The position numbers and the translations under genes are program-made. A DNA stretch of 63,859 bases from JBOFOR01 sp051654865 (GTDB lineage Bacteria > Bacillota > Clostridia > Peptostreptococcales > Peptostreptococcaceae), in the NCBI GenBank assembly GCA_051654865.1, contig JBOFYV010000129.1, positions 1-63,859 on the forward strand, given 5' to 3'. The notes under the pieces are model-generated. The model saw only the letters and a list, made by a program, of their open reading frames with translations, made no database searches and was not told where the DNA came from. Below are positions 53,317 to 62,718 of the stretch, piece by piece; within the stretch, counting starts at the first letter, position 1; every line of letters starts with the position of its first letter.

Positions 53317-54063
53317 CTATATGCTTATATGTTGCCCGATTTCATATCCTTCATTGTATATTTTTTTACAAAATTCTTTTTCAAATCTTAATGTATCATT
53401 TTTTGCAAATTCAGTTTTAGGTGTAATTACTATTATATTTTTTCCAATGTGTGACTTTTTAATTTCTTCTGGTAATTCGTAATCATATTTTGTGGATATT
53501 AATATAATTTTATCCACACCTCTCTTTATTAGTGGCTCAATTAAATTATTGTTTACAAGTCCTCCATCTAATTTATATCCATTATATAAACCTTCAATTA
53601 AATCTTTTTTAAATTGGTCTTGTAATCCTAATTTCCCATTCGGATTAAATGGTAATAAAGAACTATATTTTATACTGTCTAATCCTTCTTCATAGCTTAG
53701 ATTTGATACATTAACGACTTTCTCTTTTAATTTACTATTTTCTACCTCTATATAATTTACATAAAAATCAATTTTTCCATTTCTATTATTGTTAAGCAAT
53801 TTTAAACCGTCAAGTATATATGAATTATCCACAGTATTATCCACTATTTTGATAGCGTTTTCAGGTTTTATTTCAATATTTGTCCACATATTTTCTAAGT
53901 TTTCAACATTTTCTGTGAATATATAATATCCATTGATTGCACCTATTGATGTTCCTGATATTGCATCAAATTTGTTTATACCTTTATCATATAGAGCTTT
54001 TATTACTCCTGCTTGGTATGAGCCTTTAGCCCCTCCTCCTGCAAGACATAATCCTATCTTCAT
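53317..54063 (-). CDS. patatin-like phospholipase
   Basis: A 248-residue lipid acyl hydrolase of the RssA/YlbK group. The oxyanion hole is GGGAKGSY (9-16), the nucleophile is Ser39 in GTSIG and the catalytic Asp lies in the LDGGLVNN motif near residue 168. No signal peptide. It lies 18 bases after the M18 aminopeptidase gene, probably in the same transcript. Confidence 0.9.
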   Translation of the reverse strand: MKIGLCLAGGGAKGSYQAGVIKALYDKGINKFDAISGTSIGAINGYYIFTENVENLENMWTNIEIKPENAIKIVDNTVDNSYILDGLKLLNNNRNGKIDFYVNYIEVENSKLKEKVVNVSNLSYEEGLDSIKYSSLLPFNPNGKLGLQDQFKKDLIEGLYNGYKLDGGLVNNNLIEPLIKRGVDKIILISTKYDYELPEEIKKSHIGKNIIVITPKTEFAKNDTLRFEKEFCKKIYNEGYEIGQHISI

Positions 54064-54081
54064 AAGTTTTCCTCCATCTAT

Positions 54082-55380
54082 TTATATTTCATAAAACTTA
54101 CTAAATGTTTTGTATATACTATAGTGATCCTCTACGCTACCTAGTTCTCTTATTGAATGCATTGCAAGTATCGGACTTCCTATATCTACAGATGGTATAT
54201 CTAAATGAGTTGATGATATAGGCCCTATTGTACTTCCACCTCTTTCATCTGATCTATTTACAAATTCTTGATAATCTACATTTGCTTCTTTACATATTGA
54301 CTTATAAACAGATATCGAATGCGCATCACTTGTATATGCTTGATTAGCATTAATTTTTATAACAGGACCTTTACCCATTACCGGTCTATTTGTTGGGTCA
54401 TGCTTTTCTACCATATTTGGGTGTATTGCATGGGCTAAATCTGCAGATATCATAAATGATGAGTATATAGAAGTTAAAAATTCTTCTCTATCCTTACCTA
54501 AAGATATACTTATCCTTTCTAATATATTTAATAACATATTTGAATCTGCGCCTTGTTTAGTTGAACTCCCTACTTCTTCATTATCAAATACTGCTACTAC
54601 ATTAACTCCTGATTTTCCCCTAGTATTTATTAATGCATATAAACTTGCATGGGCCATTGATAAATTATCTAATCTTCCTGTAGATATGAATTCTTCATTA
54701 GGGCCTATTAAGCTTCCTTTTTCAAACTCATATAAAAATAAATCAAAGTCTATTATCTCTTCTTTGTTCACATCTAATATTGATGCTATTTGATTTAAAA
54801 GGAAATTATCTTTTTCTAAACTATCATTTAATAATCCAACTAAAGGTAGCATATCCTTTTGCTTGTTGTAAGCATATCCTTCATTTATACTTCTATTCAT
54901 ATGTATTGCAACATTAGGTATTATACAAACAGGCTTGTTTAGGTTTACTAACTTTTCTACCGGATTTAGTATACTCTCTCCCTTTAGTACTACTCTTCCT
55001 GCTATACCTAATGGTCTATCTAACCATGTATTTAGTATAGGACCACCATAACATTCAGTATTTAATTTAAGATATGTATTTTCTACAGTCATTTCAGCAT
55101 TTGGTTTAACTCTAAATGTTGGAGAATCAGAGTGAGAACCTATTAATCTAAATCCTTCTTTCTCTATATTATTAGAGTTTATTGTAAATGCAATTATAGC
55201 AGATAGATTTTTAGTTATGTAGTATTTACCCCCTTCTTTTAAATTCCACTTTTGATCTAATTTCAATTCTTCAAATTCATTTTTATCTAACAATTTTCTA
55301 GATGTATCTACTGCATGAAATGCAGTTGGACTATTGTGAATAAAATCAATAAGATTATTTGCAAACTCTATTTTTTTCAT
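54082..55380 (-). CDS. M18 family aminopeptidase
   Basis: A 432-residue zinc aminopeptidase. Metal-binding and catalytic motifs: IGSHSDSPTF near residue 80, FISTGRLDNLSMAHASLY near 240, VFDNEEVGSSTKQGADS near 270 and MISADLAHAIHPN near 320, then HSIREL at the end. It removes acidic or neutral N-terminal residues from peptides in the cytoplasm. Followed immediately by the patatin gene. Confidence 0.93.
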   Translation of the reverse strand: MKKIEFANNLIDFIHNSPTAFHAVDTSRKLLDKNEFEELKLDQKWNLKEGGKYYITKNLSAIIAFTINSNNIEKEGFRLIGSHSDSPTFRVKPNAEMTVENTYLKLNTECYGGPILNTWLDRPLGIAGRVVLKGESILNPVEKLVNLNKPVCIIPNVAIHMNRSINEGYAYNKQKDMLPLVGLLNDSLEKDNFLLNQIASILDVNKEEIIDFDLFLYEFEKGSLIGPNEEFISTGRLDNLSMAHASLYALINTRGKSGVNVVAVFDNEEVGSSTKQGADSNMLLNILERISISLGKDREEFLTSIYSSFMISADLAHAIHPNMVEKHDPTNRPVMGKGPVIKINANQAYTSDAHSISVYKSICKEANVDYQEFVNRSDERGGSTIGPISSTHLDIPSVDIGSPILAMHSIRELGSVEDHYSIYKTFSKFYEI

Positions 55381-55423
55381 TTTATCTCTCCTTAAGCTTC
55401 CTAATTATTATTTTAAATATTTA

Positions 55424-55457
55424 CGGCTAAAAATTACTATATTATAATTTTTAGCCA
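55424..55457. repeat. 12-bp inverted repeat between pcrA and M18 genes
   Basis: GGCTAAAAATTA and TAATTTTTAGCC (55425-55456) are perfect inverted copies. There is no T-tract on either side, so intrinsic termination is doubtful despite its position just after pcrA. Confidence 0.6.
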
Positions 55458-55476
55458 TAAACTATTATCTATACCC

Positions 55477-57699
55477 CTATAATATATCTAGTGTTGTATA
55501 CTCTTTATTTATTTTCTTTATTCCTTGTTGAGCAAAAGCTATTGTAACATCGCTACCAATCATACTAACTACAGTTCCTACTCCAAACTTAGGATGATGA
55601 ACCTTACTTCCTAGTTTTATATCGTCTGGATTAGTTTCTTTAGCAGTATTTTTAACTGTGGCATTTACTTGATTTGCTACTGCTGACTTATTAACATTAT
55701 TCATATACTTTTGTTTATATTTATCAAGTACATTATAACTAGCTTTCGAATATGTTAGCTCCTTTTCCATCTTATTTAGCTTCTCTATACATTCTTTTGG
55801 AAGTTCTTCCATAAATCTAGATTGTATTGATGGATTAGTTTTTCCATATAGCGTTCTTCTCTGAGTTAATGTCATATATAAAGTCTCTTTTGCTCTAGTT
55901 ATACCAACATAGCAAAGTCTTCTTTCTTCTTCAATATCAGACTCGTTCATTGATCTTACTGCTCTTGATATTGGGAATAATCCTTCTTCCATACCTATTA
56001 AAAATACCACTGGGAATTCTAGTCCTTTAGATGTATGAATAGTCATAAGAGATACTTTATCATTTTCCTCATCTTCACTACTTTCAGATGTAAGTGCTAC
56101 TCCTGTTAAGAATTCTTCTAAGCTTTGTTCTTCACTAGTTTGTTCAAATTCTATTGCTATAGATATAAACTCTTTTAAGTTATCTATTCTATCTTGTGTT
56201 TCTTCGCTTTTATCTTTAGATAATTCATCTATATATCCTGTTGTTTCTAATACTTTTTCTATTAACTTACTAACAGGGTATACTTCTTTTATAGTTCTTA
56301 AAGTTCCTACTATATCTACAAATTCGCTTATACTTTTTCTTGCTTTTGTTGATATATCTGAGTTACTTTCTATATCAATAAGTACTGAGTACATACTTTC
56401 TTGCTTTAAACTTGCTCTGTCTTCTATTTTTTCTATTGTTCTTAAACCAATACCTCTTCTTGGTACGTTTATTATTCTTTTTAATGATATGTCATCTTGA
56501 GGATTTGATATAACTCTTAAGTATGCTATTAAGTCCTTTATTTCTTTTCTTTCATAGAATTTTGTTCCTCCATATATGTTATAAGGAATTTGGCTTCTAT
56601 TTAATGCATCCTCTACAGGACGCGCTTGAGCATTTGCTCTATAAAGTACAGCAAAGTCTTTATAGCCTCTGCCCTCTTCTCTACGTATTTTAGATATCAT
56701 ATCAGATACAAAGTCAGATTCATCTATTTCATTTTCTGATAATTGTATTCTAATTAAATCTCCATCCTTTTTTTCACTCCAAAGCTTCTTTCTTTTTCTT
56801 TCTATATTATTAGATATAACTGTATTTGCAGCATCTAGTATTACTTGAGTTGATCTATAGTTTTGCTCTAGTTTAACTATATGAACATCATCATAATCTT
56901 TTTCAAATTCAAGTATGTTCCTTATATCTGCACCTCTCCAGCCATATATACTTTGGTCATCATCTCCAACTACGCATATATTTTGATGCTGCTTAGCTAA
57001 TAGCTTTATTAATTCATATTGAGCTTTACTGGTATCTTGATACTCATCTACCATTATATATTTAAATCTACTTATATAGAAATCTAAAACTTCTGGAACT
57101 TCTTTAAATAATTCAACAGTTTTATAAATTAAATCATCAAAGTCTAATGCACTATTTCTTTTTAAACGATCTTGGTATAAAGCATATACGTCTGCTATCT
57201 TACTCATTCTATTATCATTCATATGCATTGCTTTAAACTGCTTTGGACTATATAACTTATCCTTAGCTCCAGATATTGTACTTATTATTACTTTTGGTTC
57301 AAATACTTTGTCACTCAGATTTAATTCCTTTAAACAGTCTTTTACTAATGTCACCTGGTCTGCACTATCATATATAACAAAGCTTCTATTATATCCGATC
57401 TTATTTATATCTTTTCTAAGTATACGAACACAGCAAGAGTGGAAAGTACTAATCCACATTTCCTTAGTATCAGAACCCAATGTTTCCTCTACCCTCTCCC
57501 TCATCTCTGTTGCTGCTTTATTTGTAAATGTAATTGCTAGTATATTAGCTTCTTGTACACCTTTGTCTTCTACAAGATGAGCTATTCTAGTTGTTAAAAC
57601 TCTAGTCTTTCCTGATCCAGCTCCTGCTAGTATAAGCACGGGCCCTTCTGTCTTCTCAACAGCTTCCCTTTGAGCAGGATTTAATGTATCTAAATTCAT
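55477..57699 (-). CDS. pcrA: ATP-dependent DNA helicase PcrA/UvrD
   Basis: A 740-residue superfamily 1A helicase for repair and replication restart. In order: Q motif LNPAQREAVE, Walker A LAGAGSGKT (about 29-37), motif Ia AITFTNKAA, Walker B YIMVDEYQDTSKAQ, VGDDDQSIYGWRGA, QNYRST, motif V/VI MTIHTSKGLEFPVVFLIGMEEGLFP and RRLCYVGITRAKE. The C-terminal SH3-like DIKLGSKVHHPKFGVGTVV RNA-polymerase-binding element is present. The ATG at 57699 has AGGAGG seven bases upstream. Confidence 0.96.
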   Translation of the reverse strand: MNLDTLNPAQREAVEKTEGPVLILAGAGSGKTRVLTTRIAHLVEDKGVQEANILAITFTNKAATEMRERVEETLGSDTKEMWISTFHSCCVRILRKDINKIGYNRSFVIYDSADQVTLVKDCLKELNLSDKVFEPKVIISTISGAKDKLYSPKQFKAMHMNDNRMSKIADVYALYQDRLKRNSALDFDDLIYKTVELFKEVPEVLDFYISRFKYIMVDEYQDTSKAQYELIKLLAKQHQNICVVGDDDQSIYGWRGADIRNILEFEKDYDDVHIVKLEQNYRSTQVILDAANTVISNNIERKRKKLWSEKKDGDLIRIQLSENEIDESDFVSDMISKIRREEGRGYKDFAVLYRANAQARPVEDALNRSQIPYNIYGGTKFYERKEIKDLIAYLRVISNPQDDISLKRIINVPRRGIGLRTIEKIEDRASLKQESMYSVLIDIESNSDISTKARKSISEFVDIVGTLRTIKEVYPVSKLIEKVLETTGYIDELSKDKSEETQDRIDNLKEFISIAIEFEQTSEEQSLEEFLTGVALTSESSEDEENDKVSLMTIHTSKGLEFPVVFLIGMEEGLFPISRAVRSMNESDIEEERRLCYVGITRAKETLYMTLTQRRTLYGKTNPSIQSRFMEELPKECIEKLNKMEKELTYSKASYNVLDKYKQKYMNNVNKSAVANQVNATVKNTAKETNPDDIKLGSKVHHPKFGVGTVVSMIGSDVTIAFAQQGIKKINKEYTTLDIL

Positions 57700-57850
57700 A
57701 ATGTTCCTCCTGTCTAACAATCATATAATTATATTTTAATCTATATCGACGATTTGTTCAAATTTAAGAGATTTATATTTTAATTTTTTCCAATAAAATA
57801 CACTTTTAATATATATCTTCAAATTTATTTTTATAATCTTTAGTATTTAT

Positions 57851-57900
57851 TAAAAAAGGTATAGCTCAATAGTTTATTACTATGATCTATACCCTTCTTA
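57851..57900 (-). terminator. terminator downstream of the second BMP gene
   Basis: GGGTATAGATC...AATAG and CTATTGAGCTATACC segments form an imperfect stem ending in TTTTTTAATA on the minus strand. Confidence 0.6.
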
Positions 57901-58944
57901 TTATATATCACTTATCGGCTTTAATATCCCCAATTTACCATCTATAATATCTTTCTTTTGTTTTTCTACAAAATCAAGTATTTCTTTGGTAACATTTTTG
58001 CTCGTAGTTGGTGCTATTCCCACTGCATCTTCTTTTAATCCATAAACTATAGCTTTTCCACCTTCAAATTCGTCATTTTTAGCTTTTGATATTATATCAA
58101 ATACACCTACATCTACTCTTTTCATTGCTGAAGTTATTACATTTTCTGGTGCCAAATTATTTTGATCCATATCTACCCCAATAGCATATTTTCCTTTTTC
58201 TTTAGCTGATTCTATTGCTCCAGTTCCAACTCCACCTGCTGCAGAGAATATTATATCTGCTCCGTTACCATACATTTGGTTTGCTATTGATTTGCCTAAA
58301 CTTGCATCATCAAATGAATTTGCATACTGAGATAATAATTTTGCATCTGGATTTCCAGCTTTTATACCCTCAGCAAATCCCTCTTCAAATCTAGTTATAT
58401 TCGGTATTTTCATACCGCCTATAAATCCAACTTTGTCTGTCTCACTCATTTTAGATGCTATTAAACCTACTAAATAAGCAGCTTCCCTTTCATCAAAAGT
58501 TACACATATCATATTTTCCGGTATTTGTATGCCTTCTTCTTCATAGTTATGATCCACTATTACAAATTTTCTTTCTGGATAAAGTTTTGCAGCATCTAAC
58601 ATTGCAGATGCAGTTGTATAACCTACACCTACTATTAAATCAACTTCTTTATCTATAAATACTTCTATATTAGGTGCATAGTCTGCATCTTGGTTTGACT
58701 CTAGATACGTTCCTTTTATGCCCAACTGTTGTTTAGCATTATCTAAACCAGCTAATGATGATTGATTGAAACTCTGATCATTAGCTCCTCCTTCTCCTAA
58801 AACTACACCTACTGAATATTCTTTATTATCTTTGTTTTTATCATCTTGTTCTTCATCTCTTTGAGTTGAACTACATCCTACTACTCCTATAGATAGTACT
58901 ATCGCCATAGTCAATGTAGTTAACCTTTTAAACAATTTACTCAT
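57901..58944 (-). CDS. BMP family lipoprotein (second copy)
   Basis: A 347-residue paralogue of the nucleoside-binding lipoprotein at 7159-8214. Signal peptide with lipobox SIGVVGC, a charged linker, then the family segments GGANDQSFNQSSL, GVGYTTASAM, GFIGGMKIPN, FSAAGGVGTGA and GVDMDQN. No permease or ATPase gene is adjacent; it could load the transporter encoded at 3297-6885 or another. It follows cbiO after a terminator on the same strand. Confidence 0.9.
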   Translation of the reverse strand: MSKLFKRLTTLTMAIVLSIGVVGCSSTQRDEEQDDKNKDNKEYSVGVVLGEGGANDQSFNQSSLAGLDNAKQQLGIKGTYLESNQDADYAPNIEVFIDKEVDLIVGVGYTTASAMLDAAKLYPERKFVIVDHNYEEEGIQIPENMICVTFDEREAAYLVGLIASKMSETDKVGFIGGMKIPNITRFEEGFAEGIKAGNPDAKLLSQYANSFDDASLGKSIANQMYGNGADIIFSAAGGVGTGAIESAKEKGKYAIGVDMDQNNLAPENVITSAMKRVDVGVFDIISKAKNDEFEGGKAIVYGLKEDAVGIAPTTSKNVTKEILDFVEKQKKDIIDGKLGILKPISDI

Positions 58945-59011
58945 CTTTAGCCCCTCCTATAAATTACTATATTTAATATTGTAACAGGTGTATATACAGT
59001 TGTAAATACAA

Positions 59012-59043
59012 ACAAACCTTAGGTTATTACTACACCTAAGGCT
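59012..59043 (-). terminator. terminator downstream of cbiO
   Basis: CCTTAGGT (59017-59024) and ACCTAAGG (59034-59041) followed on the minus strand by TTTGTTTGT. Confidence 0.75.
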
Positions 59044-59855
59044 TATTTAGCTAATATTTTGTTATTCCAATACTCATATAATTCTTCTTCTTTATTAAAT
59101 AGAGGTATATTTATGTTTTTGTGTAACTTTACTAACCAAGGTAATTCTAATCCTGCTTGATTTATATTTTCTTCATCTATAAATACACGTTTTGTGTTTC
59201 CATCACTTGTTATTGTACCTTTATTTAATACATAGATATAATCACATATTTCATATATCAAATTCATATCATGGCTAGATATAACAACTTTTACGTTACT
59301 ATCTCTTAGCGTTTTTATTATCTCTACAATAGACCTAGTACTTATTGGATCTAATCCAGCTGTCGGTTCATCAAGTAATACTATTTCATTTTCCATAGCG
59401 ATTACAGATGCTATAGCTACTCTTTTTTTCTGTCCATAGCTTAAAAAATGCACCGGTTTATTTTTAAACTCTAATCCATTAACAGCATCTAATGCTCTAT
59501 GTATCCTTTGACTTATTGTATCTTCATCTAAACCTATATTTCTAAGAGCAAAGGCTATGTCATCGTATACTTTTGAGTAAAATATTTGCTTGTCTGGATC
59601 TTGAAACACTATACCTACATCTTTTCTTAAACTATATAAACTTTTTTTATCATATTTTATATCTTTATTTTTAAATTCTACTACTCCTTCAGTTGGTTTT
59701 AGGATACCCACTAGATTCATAAATAAAGTAGATTTTCCCGAACCATTAGAGCCTATTATACCTATTATATTTCCTTTTGAAAAATCCATATTTATGTTAT
59801 TTAAAGCTGTAGCTTTTTTATCATATTTATAAGTTAAATTCTTAATCTTAAACAT
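59043..59855 (-). CDS. cbiO: cobalt/ECF transporter ATPase CbiO
   Basis: A 270-residue ABC ATPase of an energy-coupling-factor importer. Walker A is GSNGSGKST (36-44), the Q-loop FQDPDKQIFYS, signature LSYGQKKRVAIA and Walker B EIVLLDEPTAGLDP. The C-terminal extension past residue 215 is typical for CbiO. It overlaps the end of cbiQ by eight bases and is under the upstream cobalamin riboswitch. No CbiM/CbiN substrate component is encoded here. Confidence 0.92.
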   Translation of the reverse strand: MFKIKNLTYKYDKKATALNNINMDFSKGNIIGIIGSNGSGKSTLFMNLVGILKPTEGVVEFKNKDIKYDKKSLYSLRKDVGIVFQDPDKQIFYSKVYDDIAFALRNIGLDEDTISQRIHRALDAVNGLEFKNKPVHFLSYGQKKRVAIASVIAMENEIVLLDEPTAGLDPISTRSIVEIIKTLRDSNVKVVISSHDMNLIYEICDYIYVLNKGTITSDGNTKRVFIDEENINQAGLELPWLVKLHKNINIPLFNKEEELYEYWNNKILAK

Positions 59856-60546
59856 ATTCGTCCTCTGCTATATAAAATTTTCCATTATATAATTTCATAT
59901 CTAAAGATATGGACATATCTTCATATCTTTTCATAAGCCTTTTATATAATAAATTCCCTAAAATCCCTATTGATTTGTAGGAGTTTTTTAAATTTGTATA
60001 ACCAAATCTTAATTCTTGTGATTTTTTTATCTCTTCTACTTCTTCTAAAAATATAAATATAAATCTATAAACTAACATTATTAATTCAACTATAGTATCT
60101 GGTATATGTAATTTTTTTAGTATCATCAGTAGTTGATTAAATGGTGTAGTAAGAACAAAAAAATATACACATGTTAAGCATGCTATAGCTCTAAAGAAAA
60201 CATATATAGATGTACTTATAGATATCATAGATACTCCTATATACATATTTGATACTTTAATACTGTACATAAATCCCTCTGAGTCAAATGATATATTTAT
60301 AGTATTTGCTATAACTCCAGCTATTAAGAAATACATCGGTATTTTAATTAGTTTTAAGTAATTAGTTATATCTATTTTAGCGATTCCTACTATGATTATA
60401 CTCATTAGTACCATAATACCAAAAAGTATCACTAAATTATTTATTATCATTGAAGCAAATAAAAATACCATACCTATTATAAGTTTAATCGTTGGATTTG
60501 ATTTTGCTAAATTATTTGTATATGCATACTTATCAATCAAAATCAT
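59848..60546 (-). CDS. cbiQ: cobalt/ECF transporter transmembrane component CbiQ
   Basis: A 232-residue T-component with four or five transmembrane helices and the cytoplasmic coupling region (IEEVEEIKKSQELRFGY-like, residues 165-185, then MKRYEDMSISLDMKLY) that contacts the ATPase. The preferred ATG at 60546 lies nine bases after GGAG; a GTG two codons earlier is too close. It is first gene behind the riboswitch and terminator. Cobalt is the likely cargo because of the B12 riboswitch, but the S-component is missing here. Confidence 0.9.
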   Translation of the reverse strand: MILIDKYAYTNNLAKSNPTIKLIIGMVFLFASMIINNLVILFGIMVLMSIIIVGIAKIDITNYLKLIKIPMYFLIAGVIANTINISFDSEGFMYSIKVSNMYIGVSMISISTSIYVFFRAIACLTCVYFFVLTTPFNQLLMILKKLHIPDTIVELIMLVYRFIFIFLEEVEEIKKSQELRFGYTNLKNSYKSIGILGNLLYKRLMKRYEDMSISLDMKLYNGKFYIAEDEYV

Positions 60547-60570
60547 TTTCACTTTCTCCTTTTTACAATA

Positions 60571-60602
60571 TAAAAAACCTAACTACAGAGTTAGGTTTTT
60601 AT
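60571..60602 (-). terminator. riboswitch-controlled terminator before cbiQ
   Basis: AAAAACCTAACT and AGTTAGGTTTTT around a four-base loop, followed by T's; the likely expression platform of the cobalamin riboswitch. Confidence 0.85.
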
Positions 60603-60672
60603 CTTTCAATACTATATTATACATTAAGTACTTTAAGAAATTTTCTCCTTCCCCGAAGAAATAACTTTAATA

Positions 60673-60835
60673 TTTAGGCAGGTATCCTGACTTAGCTTCA
60701 TCTTACTCCTTTACCTTCCCATAGTAACATATACTACAGTGGATTTATAAAAGTTTCATCAGCTTTACAGTAGCGGGGGCTGTAGAGGACTCTAACCTCT
60801 TTCCCTATTAATCTATTATTAGAACCTATAATATT
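60673..60835 (-). promoter_or_regulatory. cobalamin (adenosylcobalamin-type) riboswitch
   Basis: The minus strand carries the B12 box at about 60677-60692 (GTCAGGATACCTGCC), the hallmark CAGCCCCCGCTACTG-type core around 60768-60782 and the GGGAAAGAGG...CCTC stem (60786-60806), with a GGTTC-type 5' element near 60825. It precedes the cbiQ terminator, so B12 should end transcription before cbiQ-cbiO. Confidence 0.93.
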
Positions 60836-60915
60836 TAATTATTTATTTTTATGGCTCAGCCTAAACTTCGCCCATATATAATTTATTCTATATATTATCC
60901 TTTTATCCTTCTTTT
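60836..60915. other. spacer between the VWA gene and riboswitch
   Basis: Very AT-rich, except a GC-richer stretch at about 60853-60873 (minus-strand GGGCGAAGTTTAGGCTGAGCC) not explained by the riboswitch core. A promoter for the cobalt transcript must lie in or above here; no convincing one was found. Confidence 0.4.
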
Positions 60916-62679
60916 TTAGTTTCTAATTACTTTTTTTAGATACATAGAGACGATATCAGAAAATCGTTCAATTTCTTTAGTATATATAAAATCTTTACCA
61001 TAAATTAGTCTTTCTACTTCTAAATCATTTTCCTTACCTGTGAATACCCCTAGAACCAATATCCCTTTTTGCCTAGCCTTTCTCACTTCATTAGCAGTAT
61101 CTTTAACCCCAGCTACTCCTCTATATGACATCTCACCTCTTATAGTTCTTTCTCTATCCTTACCTATCTTAACATCATTAGGCCTGCCATCACTTAATAC
61201 TATCAATATTTTATTTTCTTCATCTCTGTCTAGTAGATGATCACATACTGATTTTATTGCTAATCCATCTCTATTATTACCTGCACAAAAGTATTCAAAT
61301 ATATTTTCACTACACTCTACACCATCTTCATAATCTTTAAACCTTTTTATAATAGTATAATCCATAAAACTAGAAAATCCCATTACCCTATTAGGTATAC
61401 TGCACATAGTTAGTGCCTTTGATATTATATACGCCTGCGTAGCTACATTTGCTTGATTTCTACTTTGAGACCCACTAGCATCTAACAGTATATCTATAAC
61501 AAACTTTCCTTTTTCATTGATAATATCTCTATAAAATATTTTATTATTATTACTTCTAGATACTCTCCATGCCCTAGGTGCATACACATTTCCATAATCA
61601 GAGTATATTCTGCTAGTCTCACTTTCTTCTATAAGTATTCTTGATATATTTTGCTTTAGCTTTATTATATTTCTTTTATGTATTTTTACTTTATCTCTGT
61701 ACTTGCTAATATTATTTTCCTTTTGCCTTATAGCATACCTTACCTGTGCAATATTAGTACAGTTTGTTCTTAGTACCCCTTCTGTAAAATGCACTCTACA
61801 TCCTTCATGAACATTTCTACAATTCTTTGTTTCTATCCTTTTTATTTCACTTATACTTAAATATGACTTTCCATAGTAATGTTCTATCTTACTATATATC
61901 TTATCTGCTGTTTCCTTATCTACACAAATCATTCTATCTTGTTTTCTAGATTCATTATTGATTTCTATTTCTCCTATACCTTCAATAAGCATAGAGTTAG
62001 ATATCTCATTTATGTTATTTTCAATACTAATGTCTTCATCATACAATTCATCATACATGAATTGTGAAAAGCTATCTAAGTTTATATTATCTATAGTCAT
62101 TTCTCTAGCATTGTCTATAGTGCTAGAGTCTACAAATATAGATTGAAAATATTTCAAATAAATTTTATCGATCTCTATTAAGACATCTACTATATCTTGT
62201 TTAATATCTATTTCTTTTATATCTTTTATTATTCGTACAGTAGTACCTTCCATTATAGGATGTTTACCCATACTTTCTAGTACAATTGCATATTTAACTT
62301 TATCTATTACTTCATTATTATATATTTTAGTAAATGTACATAATATATCTTTATATGCACTATTCTTTATATCTTCAACGCCTGGTCTTTCTTCTATTAT
62401 TTTATTTTCTACAATTATATTAAATACAATTTGTGATAGAGATAAAATAATACTTAAGTCATATCCCATTTTTGCTCTATTATAAATATACTTCTTTACA
62501 ATATCCCAATCTATATACTTATTTCGTGCACCTTCCATAATAGCAAAGTATAATGCTACATCTTTAGATGAATAATCTAACTTAGATAAGCTTATATTTT
62601 CATCATAATTTCCTGATATTGTCCAGGCTAAATTATTTACTCTGTTTTCAAACTCATATTCATTGTATATCCATTTCAT
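60916..62679 (-). CDS. VWA-domain protein (NorD/CobT-like)
   Basis: A 587-residue cytoplasmic protein with a C-terminal von Willebrand factor A domain (about 385-585): MIDAS motif LLDASGSQS, later LVLSDGRPND. The long N-terminal region (about 1-370) is helical, acidic in the middle and of no recognised family. Proteins of this build usually pair with a MoxR-type AAA ATPase, here the gene just upstream, acting together as a chaperone or metal-insertion machine. The ATG at 62679 has AGGGGAT upstream. Cobaltochelatase function (CobT) is not supported, as no CobN is present. Confidence 0.85.
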   Translation of the reverse strand: MKWIYNEYEFENRVNNLAWTISGNYDENISLSKLDYSSKDVALYFAIMEGARNKYIDWDIVKKYIYNRAKMGYDLSIILSLSQIVFNIIVENKIIEERPGVEDIKNSAYKDILCTFTKIYNNEVIDKVKYAIVLESMGKHPIMEGTTVRIIKDIKEIDIKQDIVDVLIEIDKIYLKYFQSIFVDSSTIDNAREMTIDNINLDSFSQFMYDELYDEDISIENNINEISNSMLIEGIGEIEINNESRKQDRMICVDKETADKIYSKIEHYYGKSYLSISEIKRIETKNCRNVHEGCRVHFTEGVLRTNCTNIAQVRYAIRQKENNISKYRDKVKIHKRNIIKLKQNISRILIEESETSRIYSDYGNVYAPRAWRVSRSNNNKIFYRDIINEKGKFVIDILLDASGSQSRNQANVATQAYIISKALTMCSIPNRVMGFSSFMDYTIIKRFKDYEDGVECSENIFEYFCAGNNRDGLAIKSVCDHLLDRDEENKILIVLSDGRPNDVKIGKDRERTIRGEMSYRGVAGVKDTANEVRKARQKGILVLGVFTGKENDLEVERLIYGKDFIYTKEIERFSDIVSMYLKKVIRN

Positions 62680-62718
62680 TCTATCCCCTACCAATATACA
62701 CTATTTATTTGTAACATT

